NCBI RefSeq assembly: GCF_010015445.1 | Contig: NC_053134.1 | Coordinates: 167,771-231,770 of the forward strand | DNA: 64,000 bases | Direction of reading: 5' to 3' | Source of the DNA: Perca fluviatilis | Lineage: Eukaryota; Chordata; Actinopteri; Perciformes; Percidae | In this document: positions 11,961 to 24,892 of the stretch, in pieces | How positions within the stretch are numbered: position 1 is the stretch's first letter | Layout of the letters: each line of letters opens with the position of its first letter | Notes under the pieces: model-generated | The model's database searches: none | Told to the model about the DNA's origin: nothing | The model's input: the letters and a program-made list of their open reading frames with translations, nothing else | Position numbers and translations under genes: made by a program

Positions 11961-12239
11961 GCGCAGTGGACTACGTCTATCTATCTATGGCTCAGCCACC
12001 ATCCCCGCTTCTGATTGGCTGCTGGCCGCATGTGGACCAATGGCAGTAGAAAGAGAGTCTAACAGCTGCGTCCTGCCACGTCCTCACATCTAACACTACT
12101 AAATATGGTTCATGATAACAGAGAACAGACAGAGATATATATATATATATCATCCACTTCATTCAGGTAAATTCCAATGTTTTGTCACCTAAAGGTGTTT
12201 AAATAAACCTTTATTGATCCCCAGATGTTACATTCAGTG

Positions 12240-12537
12240 ACAGCAAAGTCAGCAACAGTCCAGGTAATAATAATAATAATATAATATTAATGATATTAAT
12301 AATAACAGTCAGCAACAGTCCAGATGAAAAAAGTCAACAAACAAATAATAAATAATAATAATAATAATAATAAAGAGGTAGCCTATGAACTAAAATAAGA
12401 ATGACATCTTTAATATAGAAGATATGGAGACAAACAGTGACAGTATGTGATTAATATTAATGTTTGTATTAATATAGAGGTGGAATAGAAATATAATAAA
12501 AACATCAGAACATAGTACTGTAACATAAAGTAAAATA

Positions 12538-12573
<36 letters not shown>

Positions 12574-12665
12574 TAATAATGAAAATAATAATGATAATAA
12601 TAATGATATTAATAATAATAATAATCTAATAATAATAACAACAATAATAATAAGCACTTTTCAGT
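12240..12665. repeat. (AAT)n-rich tract
   Basis: Several AATAATAAT blocks (12267-12310, 12350-12373, 12535-12660) in otherwise unremarkable AT-rich sequence. Confidence 0.8.
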
Positions 12666-12892
12666 GTTAAAAGAAAGTGCTACAGAGTCAAACCAGATTA
12701 ATAACAGTTTACAAGAAGGTTTTTAATAGATGCAGAAACTTTATGCCTTTATTACAGGCAACCATTAATCAGGTTCCAACATGACTAACGTAATAACATA
12801 CTGTACCATCTACTGCTCTCACTGAACTCCTGATAACAACTACACTGGAGCCCCCTACTGGTCTGAGACTGTAACTGCATCCAACAGTCACT

Positions 12893-14574
12893 ACATCAGA
12901 ATCAGAATCAGAAAAGCTTTATTGCCAAGTACATTTTTTACACATACAAGGAATTTGTTTTGGTGTCGTCACACATTATCTAAAATAAGTTAAACAAACA
13001 GGTTAACAGAACAGACAATATAAGTATAAATATATAAATATATGTGTATATATACACACACAGGATGTAATAAAATAAGAGTAACAATTAAGATAAAAAG
13101 AGCAGATTAAGTACAGTGGCATGTAGAGCCAGAGGTGGGTGTGGAGAGAGTCAGGGTGGTTTCCGGGCCTTGTTAATAAGGCTAGTGGCGGAGGGGAAAA
13201 AGCTGTCCTTGTGACGTGAGGTTTTGGTCCTGGTGGACCTCAGCCTCCTGCCAGAGGGGAGTAGCTCAAAGAGTTTGTGTCCGGGGTGGGAGGGGTCAGC
13301 CACAATCTTTCCAGCACGCTTCAGAGTCCTGGTGGCGTAAAGGTCCTGGAGCGGCGGGAGATTGCAGCCAATCACCTTCTCAGCTGACCGAATGACACGC
13401 TGCAGTCTGCCCTTGTCCTTGGCAGTGGCAGCAGCGTACCATATGGTGATGGAGGATGTGAGGATGGACTCAATGATGGCTGTGTAGAAGTGCACCATCA
13501 TTGTCATTGGCAGGTTGAATTTCTTCAGCTGCCGCAGGAACTACATCCTCTGTTGTGCTTTCTTGACGAGGGAGCTGATATTCAGCTCCCACTTGAGGTC
13601 CTGGGAGATTGTAGTCCCCAGGAAGCGGAAAGACTCCACAATGTTAATTGTGGAGTCACTGAGTGTGATGGGGGCAGGTGGGGCTGAATTCTTCCTGAAG
13701 TCCACAACCATCTCCACTGTCTTTAGAGCGTTGAGCTCTAGATTGTTTTGCTTGCACCACTTCACCAGGTGGTCAGCCTCCGACCTGTAGGCGGACTCGT
13801 CACCATCAGAGATGAGTCCGATGAGGGAGGTGTCGTCCGCGAACTTCAGAAGCTTGACAGACTGGTGACTGGAAGTGCAGCTGTTGGTGTACAGGGAGAA
13901 GAGTAGAGGAAAAAGAACACAGCCCTGAGGTGATCCGGTGCTGATGGTCTGTGAGTCGGAGATGTCTTTCCCCAGCTTCACATGCTGCTTCCTGTCAGAC
14001 AGGAAGTCAGTGATCCACCTGCAGGTGGAGTCAGGCACACCAAGCAGGGAGAGTTTCTCCTGGAGCAGAGCCGGGATGATGGTGTTAAAGGCAGAGCTGA
14101 AGTCCACAAACAGGATCCTGGCGTAGTTTCCTGTGGAGTCCAGGTGCCGGAGGATGTAGTGGAGGGCCAGGTTGACTGCATCATCTACAGACCTATTGGC
14201 TCTGTAGGCAAACTGCAGGGGGTCCAGGAGGGGGTCCAGCAGAGGGTCCAGGAGGGGAGGAGGGGGTCAGTGATGTCTTTGAGGTGTGAAAGCACAAGGC
14301 GCTCAAAGAACTTCATAACCACAGAGGTCAGGGCGACGGGTCTGAAGTCATTAAGTCCTGTGGTCCTTGGCTTCTTGGGAACGGGGATGATTGTTGAGGA
14401 CTTGAAGCAGGCTGGCACGTGGCATGTCTCCAGTGAGGTGTTGAAAATGTCTGTGAACACTGGAGACAGCTGGTCAGCACAGTGCTTCAAGCTGGATGGG
14501 GAGACAGCATCCGGTCCAGCAGCTTTCCTGGGGTTCTGTCTCCTGAACAGTCTGTTGACGTCTTCCTCATTGAT
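12893..14574 (-). mobile_element. outer LINE, 3' half (RT end and 3' tail)
   Basis: Minus-strand pieces 14490-14185, 14107-13541 and 13507-13151 read as the reverse transcriptase of a non-LTR element. They show [18 protein letters not shown], then [10 protein letters not shown] (first catalytic Asp), [17 protein letters not shown] (FADD active site) and the C-terminal IRSAEKVIGCNLPP and LPSGRRLRSTRT. Short frame breaks separate them. The tail ends at about 12895 in TCAGAATCAGAATCAG, a short terminal repeat of the L2/CR1 sort. The 5' half is at 18258-19910; the two were one element before the insertion at 14575-18257. Confidence 0.85.
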
Positions 14575-17500
14575 TTGATTTGATGTATTGGTTTATTTAG
14601 AAGGGGACAGTGCAATTTCATAAAACACATGAACAAACATGGTTAAAAGAGCCAGAATTAGCCAAAAGGCTATTTTTCATCTGTAGTCCCCTGGCCAAGA
14701 TGTAAAAGAAGCAATAAAATACAAACATGAAAAAACATTAACAAGTCTATGGCAAATTGATAACTACAATATAAACAGCACTGTAAAATACCAAGGTTCA
14801 CAGTACCTGTTACAATATTAAAACACACAAAAAACAAGTTCAAAAGGCTACGATATATAAGATATATAATACAGCACGATAGGCTCTGCTTTTAATGTTG
14901 GCAGACATATTTGTTAATGAGCCAAATTTTCAAATTTTTTGTGAAGGCATTGTAAGTGGTGAGCTGTTTAACCTCCTCAGGTATTGAATTCCATTCAGCA
15001 GCGCCCCTCACTGACCAGGCCAAGCGACTGAAAGCGCTTGTGCGCAGAGGGATAACACAGTCCCCTCTGGCAGAGCCTCGAGTAACACGCTCAGAGCCAT
15101 TTCTTTGGCTGATGAACTCTGCTAGAGGAGCTGGGGCCAAATCATGTGTTACTTTGTATATGAGACTCAGATCTACAAACTTATGAATACTGTCCCAGTT
15201 TAAAAGGCTATATTCTTTCAAAATTGCACAGTGATGATAGTGCCTTGGTTTTTTATCCATGACTTTAATGGCTTGTTTGTATAACCTTTCCAAACTTGTT
15301 AGGCAGTAGTTGAAGTGGCTAAAAATCATGGAATGTAGAAAAATTATTGCAGCTTCTGTTGACATCTCATTTCGAATTGAGCGGAAATTTGCGAGATTAA
15401 ACTTGATTATTTTACATAATTTTTCAATATGGGCTTTAAAGGAGAGATGTGAATCTATTACTAACCCAAGATATTTGTATTGATTTACAATTTTAATTTC
15501 TCCAGCAACTATTATGTCAGGATTCGATGAAACTATTGGTTTTACTGAAGAAAATACCTAAAGTTTTCGAAATATTTAGCTGCAGGCAGTTCTCCTGCAA
15601 CCAAATGCAACACGAGTCATTGCTTTAGTGAGTTTATCTGCAACAATGTCTTCAGATCTACCATGAACAAATAAAACTGTCATCCGCATACATCAAACAT
15701 TCTACTTCAGAACAAACATTAGGCAAGTCATTGATATAAAGGCTAAATAAGAGGGGCCCTAATATTGAGCCCTGAGGAACCCCGGTGGTTAGCCTAAGAG
15801 ACTCAGAATTGCTGTTTTTAATTAGTACAGATTGTGTACGATCATGCAGGTATGATTCGAACCAACTAACAGTGCCAAGAGAGAAATTAAAATGTGAAAG
15901 CTTATTAAGTAGAACTGAATGGTTCACTGTATCAAAAGCTTTCCTGAGATCCAAGAATACCGCCCCTACTACTCCCCCCTTGTCAAGAGAAGATTTTATT
16001 TTCTCGATAAAAAGGCACGTAGCCGTTTCAGTGGAGTGTTTGGATCTAAAACCAGACTGCATGACGTAAAAAAAAGGGGAGCTACTGTTTAAGTACTGTA
16101 CAGTCTGCTCTGCCACCCATTTTTCTGCAATTTTAGAAATGGCCGGAAGAATGCTTATTGGTCGATAGTTATTCATGGAGGTGGATAGACCAGATTTAAA
16201 AACTGGCGTAACAATAGCAGATTTCCATGCCTTTGGAAAATGACCACTGGAAATTGATAGATTAATAATAGAAGTAATGGGAGTAGCTAGAGCAGATCCT
16301 GAATCTTTAAGCATGTTCGTGTCCATACCAAATACATCCCTTGCCTTAGATGGTTTTAGGGTTTTAATGATGTCAATGACTTTTATCTCAGTGATGTTTG
16401 TTATGAAGAACGACTATGTTGCACACACTAAGTATTCTTTTTTTTTTGTTTTATTGTAAAGTTCTTCGCGATTTCTGCTACCGATTCAATAAAATAGTTG
16501 TTAAAAGCATCAGCTATTGCCTTGGGTTCTGTTAAAATGTTTCAATTTAATTCAATTTGCATTTGTTTTGTCTTATTTATGTGGGACTCGCCTGTCAGTT
16601 TTTTTATATAATGCCAGGTTATTTTAGAATTTCCACGTGTACTATTCAAAGCAGTAATGAAAAAATCGGCTTTAGATCTTCTTATTTCTCTCACTACTCT
16701 ATTTCTTAAAGAGGTAAATTGATGTCTGTTATATCCTGATTTTACAGCCAACTTTAATGAATGATCTCTTTCTTTCATCAATTTCAAAACAGATTCATTC
16801 AACCAGGGAAGACCATTTTTTTTAGTTCTTAATCTAATTTTCCGTGTAAATTGAGTAATAATTTGCTGTATTTTATTAGATAATTGAGAACAATCCTTGT
16901 CCAGGTTTATGCCAGAGAGTAATTCATCCCAATTTACATCATGGATTGAATTTATGAAGTTTTGTTGTTCCTGCTTTGGTATCCTGCAGGATTGTGTGGC
17001 TGGCAAAGGTTTAAAATGGTTTTTATTTAATTTTCTGGTGACCATTATGAGATTGTGATCAGACAATCCAGTAAGCATATTGTATGATTTCAAGATCCTT
17101 TCTGGCACATCAATTTGAGTGCTCGTAGAGTTTGTAATTCTAGTAGGGCCACTAATCACCTGAGCCATATCCATTTTATCCATGACCTTTTTCAAGGTTT
17201 TCCTGATTTGGTTAACTTCCCAATTAACATTCAGGTCACCTAAGATTATAAGTTCTTTTGCAGGATTGAGTTGTTTTAATAAAATGTCCAGCTTTTCATA
17301 AAAATGTACATTTTATAACCAGGTATAGATATTATTGCAGAGGGTGAGGATTCCTGAAGCCATGTCTCAGAAAGGCATAAGAAGTCAATATTAGAATCAG
17401 TAAGTAGGTGGCGGACTTCATCACTTTTTAACTTGATACTTCGTATATTTAAATGTGCACATACAATTCCTTTTGGTTTAGATCTTGAATCCCAAATTAG

Positions 17501-18257
17501 TTTGGAGTTATTAACTGTCTGAAATACAATACAAAATATAATAAGTTTCCGGTGTTTTATTATCGCTGAATTTGGCAGTTTCCTATTTCTATTGTTGACG
17601 TTATTTGCAGTTAGCTTCACAATTTCTGCACTGTCACCTGTTGCACCGCTCTCAAACTTAAAAGAAAGAGAAGATGGGGCTCGGACTTTACTTGCCGATG
17701 TAGAAAGGGTCTGACAGCCGCTGGCGGAAGCCAGCGAGCCGGCCGCTCCGGTAAGATCTGAGTTTTTCAACCATGCCATCCCTGCTGCACTGTCGCCGCC
17801 ACTCCCACAAACCATCCGTGGACCGCCGACAACACTCCCTCGCGCCGACTCCACCGAGGCCTGCAGTAGTTAGATGTGATGATATGGTGGCTATCTGATG
17901 TTGGACCATTTGTCGGACCGGGGCATTGGTGGATGTCCCCGGACAGCAGAAGGCAGATGGTGATTATTAGTGCAAGGCTCTGTTGCGGCTTGAGTGCAGA
18001 TTTGGTGTGCTTTCTGATTTCGCTGTACAGATATGGATGAATGAAAGTAGCAGCCAGGATGTGTCTTCCAAGTCCAAGATGTTTGGTGACTTTGATTATC
18101 ACAAAGTCCACTGATATAGGTTTAGTTATGCTGTTGGAACTATAAGAGTCATCCAGAATTTGACTAGTTTCTCTGTAAAAAAAGGTGTTTGTAAGCAGTG
18201 CATAAGCAAAGAGCGTTACAGCTATCCCTGCCACACCCAGCGCCGCCATGTTAAAAG
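14575..18257 (-). mobile_element. inner LINE (L2-like) inserted into the outer LINE
   Basis: A 3.7 kb minus-strand element flanked by ATTGAT at 14569-14574 and 18258-18263; its 3' tail is repeated ATCAA. From its 5' end it shows MAALGVAGIAVTLFAYALL, then LLLSGDIHQCPGPT (a 2A-like motif, about 17950-17915), then endonuclease blocks HLNIRS and FLCLSETWLQ (to 17276) and ITNSTSTQIDV and GLSDHNLI (17195-16542). The reverse transcriptase (16326-15658) has NYRPISILP, AVFLDLRKAFDTV, GVPQGSILGPLLF and MYADDSF. The C-terminal domain is 15365-14892. Breaks between blocks show decay. Confidence 0.9.
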
Positions 18258-19910
18258 ATTGATGGAGAGAGTCGTCACTGAGGTGGGTGGGGAGGTGGAG
18301 GGGGGGACCTTTAAGGTGGGGGAGGTGGAGGTGATGCACTGTAGCTGTAGCTGTTGGGAGGTGTCGCGGGGGATGGAATCAGGGAAGACCCTTTGTTGGG
18401 AGGTGTTGAGGGGGATGGTTACAGGACCGACCCTTTGTCCATCAAAGCGACAGTAGAACTCATTGAGTTCGTTGGCTAGGCGTCGGTCGTTGGTGGAGTG
18501 GAAGACTTTAGGCTTGAAGCTGGTGATCTGTTTAAGCCCTCTCCAGACAGAAGCAGAGTTGTTTGCTGAGAACTGGTTTTGGAGTTTCTCAGAGTACCGT
18601 TGTTTAGCCTCTTTCACCGCCTTGCTAAACTTGTACTTTGCTACTTTAAGTCTGTTTTTGTCTCCACTCGTGAACGCCTCTGCCTTGTCCAACCTTAGCC
18701 TTCTGAGTTTGGCTGTGAACCAGGGTTTGTCATTGTTGAAACTCACCCTGGTGCATGATGGAACACAGCAGTCCTCACAGAAGCTGATGTATGACGTCAC
18801 AGCCTCTGTGTACTCATCCAGACTGTTGGTAGCAGTCCTGAACACATCCCAGTCAGTAGAGTCCAAGCACGTCTGGAGATCCTCCACAGCTACACTGGTC
18901 CACTTCCTTGATGTCCTCACTACAGGTTTGCAGAGCTTTAGTTTCTGCCTGTAGGAGGGGATCAGGTGAACCATGACGTAGTCAGAGAGTCCCAGTGCAG
19001 CACGGGGATGGCGTGATAAGCATCCCTGACTGTGGTGTAACAGTGATCCAGAATGTTCTCCTCTCTGGTCGGGCATTTAATATGCTGTCTGTATTTAGGT
19101 AGTACATGAGTGAGGTTTCCTTTGTTAAAGTCACCAAGGACAATAACTAGGGAGTCCGGGTTGGTCCGCTCCACACATAGTATCTGGTCAGTGAGCATGC
19201 GCTGTGCGACCTGCACGTTGGCCTGGCGGCGGGATGTAAACACCGACCAGAATGAATGAATGGAACTCACTGGGTGAATAAAAAGGCTTACAGTTTATGA
19301 TGTAAGATTCCAGGTCAGGAGAACAATACTGCTGGATCACTGTCACGTTTGCGTCGCAACCGCTATTGATGTAGAAACAGATTCCTCCACCTTTAGTTTT
19401 GCCGGAGAGGTCCGAGTCTCTGTCCGCTCTGTAGAGTTGGAAGCCTGCCAGCTGCAGCACAGAGTCCGGTATTAATCCACAGAGCCACGTCTCCGTGAAG
19501 CACAAAACAGCAGATGAAGAATAGTCCCTGTTTCCAACCAACAGCAGTTGTAATTCCTCCAGTTTGTTGGGCAGTGAGCGCACGTTAGAGAGAAATATGC
19601 CCGGTAACGGTGTGTGTAATCCTCGCTGGCGGAGACGCACCAGCGCACCAGCCTGTTCCCCCCCCCTCGGTGTTTCGCTGCATGAGCAAAGGTGAGCGCA
19701 CCTTTGACTAGAATGTCCAAAATTTTCAGTGAAGGGAGAAGAAAACTAGGAAATAAATCCTCTGGCGTTGTTCCCCTGATGTTCAAGAGCTCTTCTCTGG
19801 AGAAAGCGATCCGGGTATCATCGCAAAAAACAAAGTTAAAACACAAAACAAAACAAAACAACACGCACAAACACACCGAGTCGACAGTCTGCGGCGCCAT
19901 CTTGGTTGGT
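18258..19910 (-). mobile_element. outer LINE, 5' half (endonuclease)
   Basis: Minus-strand pieces 19921-19472, 19640-19188, 19270-18962 and 19076-18222. They carry SNVRSLPNKLEEL, CFTETWLCG (endonuclease Glu), GGGICFYIN, VIVLGDFNKGN (Asp/Asn block), ENILDHCYT and LGLSDYVMVHLIP (SDH-type block), then a basic linker before the reverse transcriptase. The reading frame continues across the inner element into the segment at 14574. Small frameshifts are present. Confidence 0.85.
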
Positions 19911-19921
19911 AAGGGTAACAT

Positions 19922-20500
19922 TACATCATCTGATCTACTACTGTTACTCTAACATACTGTACTACATTACATCTCTCCCATCTGAAAGACTACGGTTACC
20001 CTAACCCACTGTACTATATCTGTATATCTGTATTTGTATTTGTAAATCCACCTGCCACGGTGACTTTTTACCAGTTTGTTTTGCCTCATAAAGGTGAAAA
20101 ACAGGATTTGCTGTGTCTCTATGATCCTATCCTGTCCTATTCATGGTAGCTTACTCGTGGACATTGCGCCGTCATCACATGCTGTAGTAGGGGGGCCTGC
20201 CTTGATAATCCTGCATAGGGATTCACATAGACAGTGAAAGTTGCAAAAAGTTTAAATCTTTTTTGTATAGTTCTTTAAAAATAAAAATAAAACTTGTTTT
20301 GGGGAGAATAATAAATATTACTATAAATGAATTACTCTGGCTGAGATTTCCTAGGAACCTTACCAAAAAGGCTCAAGATGCTGCAAATGTTGGTATAATA
20401 TGAAAAATAGTATAATTTATTGAATGAATCAAATATGAACATACCTGTCACTGTCAGTGACTTGTTGATCTTGACATTATTAGTTAATTTCCTATCCTGG
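19922..20500. other. no feature recognised
   Basis: AT-rich sequence without open frames, repeats or splice-bounded blocks that I can identify. I looked here for the missing 5' exons of the mat2b-like gene and found none. Confidence 0.5.
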
Positions 20501-20501
20501 C

Positions 20502-20620
<119 letters not shown>

Positions 20621-20807
20621 GGGCTGGGACACATTCATACAGTTTGATAAAGTACTTATTGGACTTTAACTTATCATTGCACTTACAATAGCGTAGCTGT
20701 CCTCAATTTAGGTCATCCTGTACATCTCATCTGTGTTTTTTCCTGAATCTACCGTGTGTGATTGTGTGTGTGAGCGCGCATTAGTCGCGGGGAGAACGGA
20801 GCAGCAG

Positions 20808-21130
20808 ACTACTACACACTACTACACACTGTTACACACTACTACACAATACTACACACTACTACATACTGTTACACAATGCTACACACTACTACACACT
20901 GTTACACACTGCTACACAGTACTACACACGACTACACAATGCTACACACTGCTACACACTACTACACACTGCTACACACTGCTACACACTGCTATACAAT
21001 GCTACACACTACTACACACTGCTACACACTGCTACACACTGCTACACAATGTTACACACTTCTACACATTACTACACACTACTACACAATGTTACACACT
21101 TCTACACACTACTACACACTGCTACTACAC
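20808..21130. repeat. TACACACTAC / TACACACTGC minisatellite
   Basis: Ten-base CTACTACACA and CTGCTACACA variants over about 320 bp, ending 40 bp before the first mat2b-like exon. Confidence 0.9.
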
Positions 21131-21173
21131 ATACTACTATATATATATAACTAAATATTGAAATGTGTTTCAG

Positions 21174-24100
21174 CCTGGTCCAGGTGGTCCACAGTGCAGC
21201 AGAGAGACGTCCAGATGTTAAGGAGAGATACACTGAAGCCACTGTCACTCTCAATGTGCACGCCACGAGCACGCTCGCCAAGGAGGCCGGTAGGTGATGT
21301 CATGATGTCAGCTTGTTCCTGTGAGTCTGATGTCATTCTGCGTTAGAAACTGTCCGAGCACTGACTCCCACTTTGACATCATTTTCACTTTTTATTTGTG
21401 TGCATCCCGTCCCAGAAATGCTTGTTATTAATCCTAGCTTCTGGGGAGTTTACTCCCCGGAATCCTTATGTTTTTTCCACCCAGCGTATTTCCTTGGAGA
21501 ATGTTGGCACCAAGATCCTGGTTGCAGCTGTTGCCGTGGTCCTGCTGCACTCCCTGCTAAGCTCTGCGGTGCCCTGCAATGTCATCCTGCGTCCTGCTGA
21601 ACCCTGCTGCTTCCTGCTACGTCCATCCATGCTCTGCTGGGCCACGCTACATCCTGTAACGCCCTGCAGCGCCCTGATATGACATGAACTACTACGACTA
21701 CCATTTGAAGTCACTGTTCCATTGTCTTTAATGTGACTATTATCGCCACTGTTCATCATATCCCCAACCGGCACCGTCAGACACCTCCTACCAAGAGCCT
21801 GGGTCTGGCCCAGGTTTCTTCCCAGGAGGGAGTTTTTCCTCGCCACTGTCGCACTGCTTGCTCTTGGGGGAATTATTAGAATTCTTGGGGCTTTGTAAAT
21901 TATAGTGTGTGGTCTAGACCTACTCTATCTTTAAAGTATCTCGAGATAACTCTTGTTATGATTTGATACTATAAATAAAATTTAATTGAATTGAATGGAA
22001 CTTTGTTTCACTGTATCAACTGTGTTACTGCAGCTGTGTGCAGAGCAATACTCCTCTACATCAGCACAGCCTTTATTTATTGGAGGTCTGATTGTTTGAA
22101 TGATGAAGATGAAGATGATGATGATGAAGATGATGATGAATGTTATGTATATGCAGCTGTGTGCGGAGCCTTCCAGCTCTACATCAGCACGGACTACATG
22201 TTTGACGGGAGGAATCCTCCGTATGGAGAAGACGACAGTCCCAACCCTCTCAACGTTTACGGACGCAGCAAAGTGGAGGGAGAGAGACACTATCCAGGTA
22301 CCTGTCTGTCTTCCTCTTTCTGTGTGTTTCCCTTCTAAACTCCGTTCTCTTCGCGAAACAACAAAATCCTTCGAACTAGAGAGCTACAAGCTGAAAATAT
22401 CAAGATCTGAAAAAGATGTGGATTGAGCAACAAGTCAGACCTGATTGGTTCTTTCAGGGAATGTTTGTAGAGATTTATAAAGAATATGTTTAGATCATTT
22501 TCTCTCTAACTGGGAGGTTTTATAAATAATATGTTAGATCATTTCCTCTCTAACTGGGAGGTTTTATAAAGAATATGTTAGATCATTTCCTCTCTAACTG
22601 GGAGGTTTTATAAAGAATATGTTAGATCATTTCCTCTCTAACTGGGAGGTTTTATAAAGAATATGTTAGATCATTTCCTCTCTAACTGGGAGGTTTTATA
22701 AAGAATATGTTAGATAATTTCCTCTCTAACTGGGAGGTTTTATAAAGAATATGTTAGATCATTTCCTCTCTAACTGGGAGGTTTTGCGACTGATTGGTGG
22801 GATTGTTGTGGATGAAGTACACACAGAGATACACCGGTAAGAGCCAATGAGGTTTAACCATGTAACAGCTCATTTAAAGTGCCCATATTATGAAAAAAAT
22901 CACTTTTTCTTGGATTTGGGGTGTTATTTTGTGTCTCTGGTGCTTCCACATACATACATCCATGCTGTTCTGAGTGAGATACGAGATACGGTTTCTGAAT
23001 GTGTCCTGCCTTCAGTCTCCTGGTGAGCTGGTCAAAATCGGCAGGGCCATCTGTCATTGGACGAAACGAGGGGGCTAACCGCTAGCATGGTAGCGCTAGC
23101 ATGGTAGCATGCTAGTGGTTAGCTCATTCTCAATGGCAAAACACGACTACATCGCACACTATAACTATCACCATAATCTACAAAATAACTACTTCCATGT
23201 CCCTGTTCTACAGATATTCCACGCAAAGTTGGAAGTGTGCCCTTGTTTAGAAGAAGTCTCCCAGCTAATCCTGCCTTGTAACTGATGTGATCTTAGCTAG
23301 CTACTGAGCATGTGCGACTCCCAACAAAGATGTAACAGAAGTGAGAGGTCTAACTCTGTAGCTAAAACAGAGAGCTCAACACACAGGGTGAAAATAGGAG
23401 CTGCAGCAATGTGCAGTACAACAAAAATATGGTGTTTTTAAAAAATTAAACCATGTAAACCTATTCTGGTACAACCTCTAAATACAATTATGAACCTGAA
23501 ATGAGCATAATATGGGCGCTTTAAATAGCTGACGTTACTGTATTGTATCAACAGTTAACTTCCTACAGCCGAACAGCTGAGTGTAAGGACAGTCGGATTC
23601 TCCTCACAGAGCTGTTGTCTTATCCTATTTCCTTTTGAATTCTCCTTCACATCGTTCCTTGACCTCATGACGTTTACCATCGGGGTTAAGTGGTTAGGAA
23701 AGGACTTAGGAGGTCATGTTGTGGACTTTAATTACAGTAGTGCCTGGAGTGGAAGATAGAAACTAGCTTAATAAACAGCTGATTTATCTCTGAAGGACTT
23801 GTAGAGACAATAAAATCTGCGAGTCGGGCAGCAAGAAGCTCCACTTCTGAGACGCTCCCGGTGTGGTACTGTCTCTCTCTCTCTCCCTCCCTGTCTGCCT
23901 GTCTCTCCCTGCCTGCCTGTCTCTATCTCTCTCTCTCTCTCTCCCTGCCTGCCTGTGTGTGTCTCTCTCTCTCTCTCTCTCCCTGCCTGCCTGTCTCTCT
24001 GCCTTCCTGCCTACCGGTCTCTCCCTGCCTGCCTGTCACTCTCTCCATGCCTACCGGGCTCTCCCTGCCTACCTGTCTCTCTCTCCCTGTCTACCTGTCT

Positions 24101-24799
24101 CTCTCCCTGCCTGCCTGTCTCTCTCTCTCAGGTGCTGCAGTGCTGCGGGTGCCCGTTCTGTTCGGGGAGGTGGAGTCTGTGACGGAGAGTGCGGTGACGT
24201 CTCTGTGGCTGGACGTCCAGAACGTCTCCGAGATCTCTCTGGATCACCGCCTGCAGAGGTTCCCCACAGACGCCAGAGACGTGGCTGCGGTCTGCAGGAA
24301 GCTGGCCCAGAGACAGTAGTTGTCCTAGGAGAAGGGACAGCAGCTCCACTGGCAACTAAATATGTATCGGCCTGCCACAACCTGTGGGACTCACCACAAT
24401 AAGATCCAAACATTACACATTGGTTTAGGATTGTACAGTCATCATATTGTACAAAACTGTTAAGTATTACATTGTGTTATGTAATTGTTTTGTAATGTAG
24501 TATGTTGTATGTTTATGACACTGTATAGAATATATGTGACACCTACTGTATCTATTTAATATGTGATATGTACTATATGTATTTAATATGTTATATGTAC
24601 TATATGTATTTAATATGTGATATGTACTATATGTATTTTCTGTAAACTGCTCTGGCAACAACATGTTTTCTTTGTTCATGCCAATAAAGCAAAATTCAAT
24701 TGAATTGAATTGACAGAGAGACAGGTAGGGACTGTCTGTCTGACTGAGAGACAGAGACAGTCTGTCATTTCTCCCAAGCACGATAAAACATGCTCATGA

Positions 24800-24892
<93 letters not shown>

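Noticed and set aside
21373..21846. Overlapping frames on both strands in the mat2b intron
   Set aside because: They overlap an interspersed repeat and have no splice sites or domain.
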